A DNA stretch of 64,000 bases from positions 2,079,501-2,143,500 of the forward strand of contig NC_135553.1 in the NCBI RefSeq assembly GCF_964340395.1, in the 5' to 3' direction. The DNA comes from Glandiceps talaboti (taxonomy: Eukaryota > Hemichordata > Enteropneusta > Spengelidae). The position numbers were made by a program, and so were the translations under genes. Each line of letters begins with the position of its first letter. Within the stretch, counting starts at the first letter, position 1. Under the pieces are notes generated by a model. It ran no database searches and had not been told where the DNA came from. It saw only the letters and a program-made list of their open reading frames with translations. This document shows positions 26,201 to 34,200 of this stretch, one piece after another.

Positions 26201-29200
26201 TGAATGTGAATCCACTGACTCATTTAACTTCTGTAACCTATCCTGTCCATAGACATAAACATGAATGTGAATCCACTGAGTCATTTAATTTCTGTAACCC
26301 ATTCTGTCCATAGACATAAACATGAATGTGAAACCACTGACTCATTTAACTTCTGTAACCTATCCTGCCCATAGACATAAACATGAATGTGAATCCACTG
26401 ACTCATTTAACTTCTGTAACCTATCCTGTCCATGGACATAAACATGAATGTGAATCCACTGACTCATTTAACTTCTGTAACCTATCCTGTCCATAGACAT
26501 AAACATGAAATGTGAATCCACTGACTCATTTAACTTCTGTAACCTATGCTGTCCATAGACATAAACATGAATGTGAATCCACTGACTCATTTAACTTCTG
26601 TAACCCATTCTGTCCATAGACATAAACATGAATGTGAATCCACTGACTCATTTAACTTCTGTAACCTATCCTGTCCATGGACATAAACATGAATGTGAAT
26701 CCACTGACTCATTTAACTTCTGTAACATATCCTGTCCATAGACATAAACATGAATGTGAATCCACTGACTCACTTAACTTCTGTAACCTATCCTGTCCAT
26801 AGACATAAACATGCATGTGAATCCACTGACTCATTTAACTTCTGTAACCTATCCTGTCCATAGACATAAACATGAATGTGAAAGCACTGACTCATTTAAC
26901 TTCTGTAACCTATCCTGTCCATAGACATAAACGTGAATGTGAAACCACTGACTCATTTAACTTCTGTAACCTATCCTGTCCATAGACTGTGTATCCACTG
27001 ACTTATTTAACTTCTGTAACCTATCCTGTCCATAGACATAAACATGAATGTGAAAGCACTGATTCATTTAACTTCTGTAACCTATCCTGTCCATAGACAT
27101 AAACATGAATGTGAAACCACTGACTCATTTAACTTCTGTAACCTATCCTGTCCATAGACATAAACATGAATGTGAATCCACTGACTCATTTAACTTCTGT
27201 AACCTATCCTGTCCATAGACATAAACATGAATGTGAAACCACTGACTCATTTAACTTCTGTAACCTATCCTGTCCATAGAAATAAACATGAATGTGAATC
27301 CACTGACTCATTTAACTTGTGTAACCTATCCTGTCCATAGAAATAAACATGAATGTGAATCCACTGACTCATTTAACTTGTGTAACCTATCTTGTCCATA
27401 GACATAAACATGAATGTGAATCCACTGACTCATTTAACTTTTGTAACATATCCTGTCCATAGACATAAACGTGAATGTGAATCCACTGACTCATTTAACT
27501 TCTGTAACCTATTCTGTCCATAGACATAAACGTGAATGTGAAATTAATTTTGCATTATACATGACTCCCATGCTGTAATGGAAAACAGCTTACTGATAGA
27601 GAGTAGTCCAATTTCTAATCGTTTCAATGTGGCTATAATTTCACAAAATTAATACTTATCTTTGATGTAGTCTGTTAACATTCTCATGCACATAGGTACC
27701 CAGGAAATATTGGAGTTACTTTGGATAATCGTCGTGAAGGACAAAATCAATACCATTTTTCTTATGGAGTAGCCTGCTCTGAAGTTGAGATTGACTGTCT
27801 AACTGGTGATCATCAGTTAAAACGTACTGACATTGTCATGGACATTGGAGAGAGTTTAAACCCAGCCCTGGATATTGGACAGGTAGTACAAAATTATTAC
27901 TATGACCATGACTTGGTAAGGAAAGAATGAATTTTAGTAGGACCGCTTTTGAAGTTCTAAAATATGGAAGAAACAGAATTTCAAAATAATATTATGTCTC
28001 CCTGAACATTTGATATGTAGATATTGCATGGAAAATTTTAAAATGAAGTTTAAATTCAAATGATAATTGTTATGCCTGAGGATTGTACATTCTGGTAGGC
28101 CAATATGACAGTTCATGGAGGGTGATTTCATTTGTTACATACCTAAAGCCTTTCTCAAAAATCTTGACTTGCATTGATCTACTGTCTTTATATTTCAGAT
28201 TGAGGGTGCTTTCATTCAAGGCTATGGTTATCATGTGACTGAAGAACTTCGATATTCACAACAAGGTGAACTCTTAACGAGAGGTCCAGGAATGTATAGA
28301 ATACCAGAAGTTGGTGATATACCAAGTCAGTTTAATGTGACACTATTGAAAGGTGCTCCATGTAAATCTGGAATATACTCAGCCAAGGTAAGAAAGGTTG
28401 ATTTTAGAGGGAAAACTGTAAAAGGGATATTTCCTATATTTCATTTATACAGATGTGCCTGTAGGTTTTGTTTTCAGCCTGTTGGTCTGCGATGGGTTTG
28501 CAAAAATGGATCCACTATACAGTGTAGTCTTAGTGGTCTTAAAATGTGGATAACCCCTTTCAAGGATGGGGTATGCTTTCTGAATTGTCTTGGCACTGTA
28601 GCATGGGTGGCAAACCCTTTCTGAATTGTCTTGGGACTGTTAAATGGGTGGCAAACCCTTCCAAGGTGGGGTATGCTTTCTGAATTGTCTTGGGACTGTT
28701 GCTTGGGTGGCAAACCCTTTCAAGGTGGGGTATGCTTTCTGAATTGTCTTGGGACTATTGCATGGGTGGCAAACCCTTTCAAGGTGGGGTATGTTTTCTG
28801 AATTGTCTTGGGACTTTTGCATGGCTTTCTGAATTGTCTTGGGACTGTTGCATGGGTGGCAAACCCTTTCAAGGTTGACTACATGTGTAACTTTGATCCA
28901 CAAATGGGAATGAAGTATTTGAATATAAAGTACCCTATGATTAATTATAATTTCATTTACAGGGCATTGGAGAACCACCGCTGCATTTGGCTGTATCTGT
29001 GTTAATGGCCATCAAAGAAGCAATATCATCTGCTAGGTCTGATCATGGATTAAGTGGACAGTTTGAGTTAAACAGTCCTGCTACACCAGAAAGAATTAGA
29101 CTTGCCTGTACTGATGACTTCTCAGATAAAGCTAAGGTTGGTATAATCAGGAATGTCATTAACACAAAGTGTTAAATGATGCAATTATTGGTTCTCTCAG

Positions 29201-29957
29201 AAATTGGTGCAGAGAAATTTAGCCAATTTCTCTTTGTCCCTTACTATGCAATCCTGTAGCTAAGTCCTTGCTTGTAAAGAACCAAGACAATAAGTAGTCT
29301 AACTGATAACATGATATTCCAGACAATATGAAATATGAACTGCCTAATACACTTTTAACAGGATTATACCATTGCACGAGCTATTAAGAACAAAAAATGT
29401 GGAATATATACGCTGTTCGTTCTACATCACAAAAATGTGTGTCTATGTCACTGCATGGTTCTGCTGTGTTCGAAATATGAGTCAAAACATTCAAATTACC
29501 ATTACTTTCCCCAATTTGTCTTTGATAGTACTGGCTCTGGAATAATTATGTTATCCTCCAATATTTTTCTTCATTCAGCTGGAAAATACTCATGACCTAT
29601 CGACTCATAGTGACAAAGACCCGTCAGGTCACTCGTATTTTCCTTGGCTGAACTAAGAGAAATATTGGGGAATAACATCTAATTGTTATCTTAAACTTTG
29701 TTTCTATGACAACTGTTGTTGGATATTGACTATGTCTGGATATTTTAAAGAATAGTCCATAACTTTTTGCCATTAGTTCTCAAATGAAAGTCTTGAGAAT
29801 AGATACATCCAATTCATTCAGTGTGTTTTCATTTTATTTATGTATACATATCAAATTCACTTAATATGTTCAAGTGATTTAATATGATGCAAAATTGCTT
29901 TTATGTTTTGTGTTTCAGACATCAGAAGCTGGAGAGGACTTTTTTGTGAGACCATGA
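2298..29957 (+). CDS. Xanthine dehydrogenase / aldehyde oxidase family molybdo-flavoenzyme, 32 exons, complete
   Basis: Large cytosolic hydroxylase with two 2Fe-2S clusters, FAD and a molybdenum cofactor. Exons: 2298-2357, 5621-5678, 6436-6532, 7516-7621, 9499-9687, 10569-10625, 10897-10977, 11387-11528, 11926-12093, 12350-12426, 13194-13290, 13609-13718, 16342-16535, 16672-16831, 17245-17337, 17504-17621, 18181-18232, 18736-18871, 19144-19263, 19586-19804, 20771-20904, 21045-21219, 22022-22213, 23023-23171, 23546-23627, 24009-24233, 24610-24684, 24845-24897, 27696-27882, 28199-28387, 28963-29136, 29919-29957. They sum to 4008 nt with every phase matching, giving 1335 residues, the usual length for xanthine dehydrogenase. 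The start ATG has A at -3 and G at +4. Introns are GT-AG except intron 23 (GC-AG). Overall similarity favours xanthine dehydrogenase, but four substrate-pocket residues differ, so the substrate is unknown. I therefore give no symbol. Confidence 0.93.
2510..3000. repeat. G-run repeat block in intron 1
   Basis: Two related pieces with runs of nine or more G at about 2530 and 2770, each followed by sequence containing GGGGTCAAAAG and GGGTCAAA. This is an interspersed repeat fragment; no coding potential was recognised. Confidence 0.5.
3007..3465 (+). repeat. Duplicated segment, copy 2, inside intron 1
   Basis: Second copy of the upstream region of the gene. Similarity ends almost exactly where the start codon lies in copy 1, so exon 1 itself was not duplicated. 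It lacks the 390-bp insertion of copy 1 and therefore looks like the empty site. Confidence 0.75.
3523..4880 (-). mobile_element. LINE remnant (reverse transcriptase part), degenerate
   Basis: Read on the minus strand, frames in order give an upstream RT region ([16 protein letters not shown], 4800-4500), the RT palm entry [18 protein letters not shown] (about 4430), a degenerate catalytic box [10 protein letters not shown] in place of YADD (about 3930), and a C-terminal part [20 protein letters not shown] (about 3600). The frame changes at least twice, stops interrupt it and the 5' end is missing, so it is a dead non-LTR copy. Clade not assigned. It lies in intron 1, antisense to the gene. 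Confidence 0.8.
5036..5292 (+). mobile_element. tRNA-derived SINE candidate
   Basis: A box-A-like TAGCTCAGCTGGTTAGA at about 5042 and a box-B-like GGGTTCAATTCC at about 5268 are too far apart for one tRNA. A second tRNA-like head (TGGTTAGAGCACTCTGACTA, then box B) lies at 5225-5285. This suggests a SINE with a compound or duplicated tRNA-like head. Cloverleaf pairing was not verified. Confidence 0.4.
6618..7300 (-). mobile_element. LINE 3' fragment of the CR1/L2/Rex1-like group
   Basis: Minus-strand frames show the RT C-terminal segment [14 protein letters not shown], then [17 protein letters not shown], and after a frame change further typical residues down to about 6850. The 3' end carries AATAAAGTAATTCTGATTCT followed by short repeats of ATTCTG, a known type of 3' terminus in this group. 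5'-truncated and inactive, in intron 3. Confidence 0.8.
7613..7840 (+). repeat. Direct duplication of the exon 4 end and its splice donor
   Basis: The last 8 bases of exon 4, the donor and about 65 bp of intron (7614-7690) recur at 7765-7840. The second copy reads CTATTCAGGTACGG, against CTATTCAGGTATGG at the real exon end. It leaves a decoy 5' splice site 151 bp downstream of the one that keeps the reading frame. Confidence 0.85.
7838..8107. repeat. Minisatellite, alternating 46- and 39-bp units
   Basis: About six units of GTCTGTTAGGACAGGCTGAT followed by AACCTCTGACTGATGACGAC; some units lack CTCTGAC. It ends at a run of 15 or so G at 8111. Confidence 0.9.
8108..8400. repeat. G run followed by TCGTTTCGCCCC-type repeat
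   Basis: After the G run, four short repeats of TTCGCCCCA occur (8147-8228), several preceded by GTCGTT. The base composition is unlike the AT-rich surroundings. Probably a fragment of an interspersed element; family unknown. Confidence 0.45.
8738..9338. mobile_element. Truncated copy of the TIR element found whole at 31861-33917
   Basis: The sequence from TTAAAGCCAATTTGTAGGCT to the terminal CCGAAGAAACTGACCGGTCC matches parts of the long element at 32755-33160 and 33685-33917. The left end is missing and the middle is shorter. It has the same poly-C run just inside the right terminus. Located in intron 4. Confidence 0.75.
13719..16341. other. Intron 12: large intron with a foreign-looking central stretch
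   Basis: About 14280-15650 is richer in CpG than the flanks and includes a perfect hairpin at 14325-14356. No coding gene or clear repeat boundary was recognised. The rest is AT-rich intron. Confidence 0.4.
14325..14356. repeat. Perfect inverted repeat, 15-bp arms
   Basis: TTTTGTGAACCAGCA, two C, then the exact reverse complement. It lies inside the CpG-richer part of intron 12. Confidence 0.9.
18960..19027. repeat. GTAT/GT microsatellite
   Basis: Repeats of TATG followed by a short TG run in intron 18, ending in a G run. Confidence 0.9.
19894..20165. mobile_element. Fold-back interspersed repeat, intron 20 copy
   Basis: The left part (CCCCAAATATTTTTCTTCGT, then CAGCCAAGGAAAATACGAGT) pairs with the inverted right part (GAGTATTTTCTGGCTGAATG, then AAATTTGGAGAACAACAT), followed by a unique tail. 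A reverse-oriented relative lies at about 29395-29680. No coding capacity. Confidence 0.7.
21770..22000. repeat. Short duplicated repeat in intron 22
   Basis: Two diverged halves each contain a CATGC...TATATACTATGCG pattern (21805-21830 and 21880-21905). A tRNA box-A-like TGGCTCAGTGAC lies at about 21788. Possibly a SINE remnant; weak. Confidence 0.3.
22342..22556. mobile_element. Fold-back (MITE-like) element in intron 23
   Basis: The arms are imperfect inverted copies over nearly 100 bp: TAACACCAAAGTAAAGCA pairs with TGCTTTACTTCAGTGTTA, and GTGTAAAAGTATACTGTTTC pairs with GAAACAGTATACTTTTACAG. There is a short centre at about 22440-22465. No target-site duplication was identified. Confidence 0.7.
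25247..27545. repeat. Minisatellite, 61-bp unit, about 38 copies, filling intron 28
   Basis: Units run ACATAAACATGAATGTGAAT, CCACTGACTCATTTAACTTC, TGTAACCTATCCTGTCCATA, G. Copies are highly similar with scattered substitutions and one shortened unit near 26990. Most units contain TGACTCA. The length is not a multiple of three and the array lies between exons 28 and 29, so it is intronic. Confidence 0.95.
28552..28876. repeat. Minisatellite, about 59-bp unit, 5-6 copies, intron 30
   Basis: Units contain AACCCTTTCAAGGTGGGGTA, TGCTTTCTGAATTGTCTTGG and GACTGTTGCATGGGTGGCA; two units are shortened. Confidence 0.9.
29395..29680. mobile_element. Fold-back interspersed repeat, intron 31 copy (inverted relative of 19894-20165)
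   Basis: Read in reverse complement it follows the intron 20 copy, with the same palindromic part (AATATTTTTCTTCATTCAGC pairing with CTGAACTAAGAGAAATATTG) and the same tail (ATGAGTCAAAACATTCAAAT). The two are diverged, so they are independent old insertions of one family. Confidence 0.7.
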
Positions 29958-31202
29958 TCTTCACACTCTGGTTTATGTGATTCATATTTGTTGCAAATTT
30001 CACATATATTTTTACTTCATCACATTTAAGTTGTTTAATATTTTGGTTAACTGGAAAAGTCATTTATAAGTATATATAATAATCATAGTCAATGTACTAA
30101 ATGGTGTGATACATATTAAATATTGAAAATTAGTCAATGAGTACTATAACATAACCCTATGCCACATGAGTGCAGGTGTGACATGCTTCCAGTATTTGTC
30201 TGAGTGCCTGCAGTGTTCTCTGCACCCTACTTTCACGAGCATAACGAGTGCAGCAGAAAACACTGTACGCATGTGTGCAAATACCCCCAAGTACCCACAC
30301 TGGAACTCACATGGCATGCGGTTCTGTTATTATTATGTATGTTTTAATATCTGAAATGGTGAATTTCCAACAAAAATCATAAAAATCTTACAGCGCAATT
30401 TTATGTGTAGTGAATGACTGCATCTTCATTTGCATATCATTTGCATGCAGGTATGCAATTATAATGTTTTCAGTATTGCACTGAAGTGAAAATACCACTA
30501 GTATGTGTATGCACACCAGTGTAAGTAATCTCTGGTAAATATGTAATAATAACTAATAGTATTAATGTAATAATAGTAATAAAGATCTTCAATACTTATG
30601 GCAGTATACTATTAGTATGCAACAATTACAATGAAACTCATTAGTTTTGAATTGATAATTTTTTTAAAGGTTTTAGTTTCTGATAAAGGGAAATTGCAAT
30701 GGTAATTGCAACACTTATAATCTATCACATTACAATATGACAGACATCACCATGGAAGAGGCAAAAATCCCCACAGGGCTGAATTCAAGGCTACTCAAGT
30801 GGAAGACAAGAGGCAAAAATCCCCACATGACTGAATTCAAAGCTACTCAAGTGGAAGATAAGAGCCAAAAATCTCCAAATGACTGAATTCAAGGCTACTC
30901 AAGTGGAAGACAAGAGGTAAAAATCCCCACATGACTGAATTCAAGGCTACTCAAGTGGAAGACAAGATGTAAAAATCCCCACATGACTGAACTCAAGGCT
31001 ACTCAAGTGGAAGACAAGATGTATAAAACTCATATTTTAGAGAGAAAATGAATTATGAAAAAATATTGGTGGAATGTAAAATAAGATTGACTTACTATGC
31101 AATTCGCTTCATAAACCTAATAAAAAGTAATTCTTATGTATCAGACAGGCTGGTTTGTGTGTGTTAGTGTTATAAATTTGAAACCAGGCAGTATTACTTA
31201 CT
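29958..31202. other. Tail-to-tail intergenic region with 3' UTRs and a minisatellite
   Basis: The stop codons of the molybdo-flavoenzyme (plus) and the glutathionyl-hydroquinone reductase (minus) face each other here. A candidate poly(A) signal for the plus gene is ATTAAA near 30115 or AATAAA at 30578. Five units of about 52 bp (GAGGCAAAAATCCCCACATG, ACTGAATTCAAGGCTACTCA, AGTGGAAGACAA) occupy 30756-31022. Confidence 0.6.
30756..31022. repeat. Minisatellite, about 52-bp unit, 5 copies
   Basis: Near-identical direct repeats centred on AATTCAAGGCTACTCAAGTG, between the two converging genes. Confidence 0.9.
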
Positions 31203-34200
31203 TTACTTGGTGAATTTGTCTCTGTTGTGAGGGGCACTGAAGTCCAAATCAGGACCGATAGAAACTATGCCATATGGATTGATCTTTTTGTGACTTAGCT
31301 GTAACCATAGAAATAAAACGGCAATTGTAATAAATAACACAGAATAAAAGCCAAGATATATCTTTCGCAAAGGGGAACACCACGCAACTTTAATACATAA
31401 ATTTCACTCAATTACCAAGAAACATCAAATTGAAACTCTTCACCTTCATTGTTCTCAGAGTGGTCCATTGTTGCCTAATGGGACTTGGACATACATATTA
31501 GTTGAACAATGAATATTCATGACTATTTGTAGGTAGCAAGCACTTGAAAGTCTGTCTGATAAGCATCAAGTACACATATCTCAATTGTGTAATCTTCAAT
31601 AAGTTTAATATTGCATATTAATAAGATCATTTGCATAAATATATTGAAAGCTCATTTATGCAAATGATCTAATTGCTATGCAATCATGCATTCATTACCT
31701 GGTAGTGTTTCTGGATATGTTCTTGGTCACATGTTTCTGCAATATCACCTGTCTGGTAGACATCACGGACATAGTCCCACATGTTTGGATAATCCAATAC
31801 ACGTTTCTTGTTACACTGGAAGTATTAAGTCCAAAAAAATAAAGAATTGTTTCTGGTCAGGGACCGGTCAGTTTCTCCAGCCTGGGGGGGGGGGGGGGGC
31901 GGTGGATTCTTAAATCGGGCCGACAAAAAGTCACTGACCCCCCCTATCTGTAAAACCAAAAACAGGCTGCCCCCCCTATCACTTAATTCTAAAACATGAT
32001 GACCCCCCCCCCCCCCCCCCCCCCCCCCCCTATGTATAATATTCGCATGACAGGTATTTTTTTATCGTGACTCAGTGTGGACTGCTTGACTGTCTTGCAT
32101 CTACTTTATTAGATCCCGGGTTAGCACTATCATATTTATAATTATTGACTACACAGGGTAAATATATTCGAAAAGGAGTTTAATAGCATCTTGGCAGTGA
32201 AAGGTAGGAAAGCTTGAGAAGGGAATATGTACATCTCTTATGGGGGTCCTAGGAGGTCTCTCCCTAGAACCCAGGAGGTTTTTAACTCTGGAAAGTCAAT
32301 TTTGAGACTATTCAGACATTTTCAGAAAATAATTTCCAAGCTTTACAAGACAGCACCAACATGTAAAATGCAACTACATAAGGTTGAAATATTTTTGAAA
32401 TAGTTTGATAGGATCTTGACAGTAAGAGGTAGGGGGAAGATCTTGAGACTAGGATGTGTACACCTCATGTGGGGGGGGGGGGGTCCTAGGGGGTCTCCCC
32501 CTAGAAACCCTGGAGGTTTTTAACTCTGAAAAGTCAATTTTGAGACTATTCAGACCCTTTCAGACAATAATTTCCAAGCCTTACAAGACAACACCAACAT
32601 GTTAAAAGCAACTACATAGGGTTGAAATACTTTTGAAATATACTTTGATAGCATCTTGACAGTAAGAGGGGAAGAGCTTGAGACTGGGATATGTCCACCT
32701 CAAGTGGGGGGTCTGAGGGGGGTCTCCCTCTAGAAACCCTGGAGGATTTTTACTCTTAAAGCCAATATTTAGGCTATTCAGACCCTTTCAAGCAATAACT
32801 TAATCCATGCTTTACAAGACAGCAAGTATCAGAAACTATTCTTTATAACTTACACTAAGGGTTGAAATATGTTCTTAAAAAGTTTAAATAGGATCATTAT
32901 ATACATGTAGTAAAGGTCAGCACATCTATAATGGTAGTATCATTGGTAGGGGAGATTTGGAGTTTAAGGCAATTTTAGACTATCTTGGCAAACGTTTCAG
33001 ATCTTGAAAAGACAATATCATATCAAATTAGAATAGGGTGAAAATATTTAAGAAAAGTTGAATACCATTATGACAGTAAAAAGGTTGTTGGTGCATCTGA
33101 TTGTTGGTTGAATGTATGAGTGACCTCTGGGGGTGAGGGAGTCCTTGGGGTTTTCCCCTTGGCAGATCTGGAGTTTTTTGCTTGAGATACTAAGGCAATG
33201 TTTAGGTTATTCATAACCATTGAGGTAATATTTCCAAGCTTCGAAAAGCTAACGTAAAACATTTTTAAATGAGTTTCTCATATCACATAAAATGGACACG
33301 TAACATTAGTATATAGGGGCATTAATATTGCATGTATAATAAAGTCACCGGTATGTTAGAGAACTTTAGGTGGTCATACCTAGTGTATAATAGTAACTGG
33401 AATCTGATGATATGTGGTGATTTGTAGTGTCAATAGCATGACGAGTAGAACAATTTAGATTAACTTCATTTATAAACTATCTATGAAAATTACCATTACG
33501 AAACCTTCAAGTTCACTTTTGCCCCAAACTGCAATATAAACGAAGCATTGATTGTGAAACAGCCAAGCATTTACATGACATGTTCTGTAACTAGTATGGT
33601 AGGTAGGTAATACCGGTACATGTATATGAATATGTATAGTTAGGTTGGAACTAATAAGTAATGTTAAAGAATTCATGTAAGAAACAGGGACAAGAACAAA
33701 TATTGACATGTACCACATTTCAGACAAGGCTATATGCCATTGTAGAAAGGATTTTTTTCTTCCATCACAATCTAAAACACAATGACCCCCCCCCCCCCCC
33801 CCTATCCACAATTTTCAAAACAGCATGACCCCCCCTACTGCCAATTTCAAAAACAGGGTGACCCCCCCTACCAATCCACCCCCCCCCCCCCCCCAGGCCG
33901 AAGAAACTGACCGGTCCCTAAATACCCTCACATTGGCCTTTTTTTTGTGTTTGTCCAGCCTATGCAGTCTGCAGATCTGGGAGAGAAACACAATAGTATC
34001 CCTCCCTACTTCAGTGAAGACAACTGCAGAGTCAATTATGAACAAGCAAATGACATCTGCCTTGCGTACACACTTGCTCCAAAGAATAAAAAAGAACAGT
34101 AACTGCCATAAATAGTAGACTGAGTGACAGGTTTGTTGAGAAAAAAATATCACATTGTCACACCATCTTAGAATAACTATCCTGACCAGAAAATTTTTTT

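Larger units (their letters stand above)
17504..29957 (+). other. Exons 16-32: molybdopterin domain with a non-standard substrate pocket
   Basis: These exons encode residues 564-1335. Kept relative to bovine xanthine dehydrogenase: Gln772 (bovine 767), Glu807 in GGGFGGKE (802), Arg917 (912) and the catalytic base Glu1269 in GIGEPPL (1261). Replaced: Gln885 for Arg880, Ala919 for Phe914 (AMRGAGTPQ in place of AFRGFGGPQ), and Ile1015-Gln1016 for Phe1009-Thr1010. The segment around 1015 aligns without gaps between KRGL and FLNQ. Further family landmarks are [47 protein letters not shown] and SPATPERIR. The protein ends FFVRP. The domain looks complete, so this is likely an active enzyme with altered specificity rather than a pseudogene. 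Confidence 0.9.

Noticed and set aside
25247-27545. A CRISPR-like array, because of regular direct repeats
   Set aside because: The whole unit is repeated without unique spacers and it lies in an animal intron, so it is a minisatellite.
31990-32030. An assembly gap or vector trace at the C run of about 30
   Set aside because: Similar C or G runs occur at matching places in the related element ends, so it is probably genuine, though the exact length is uncertain.
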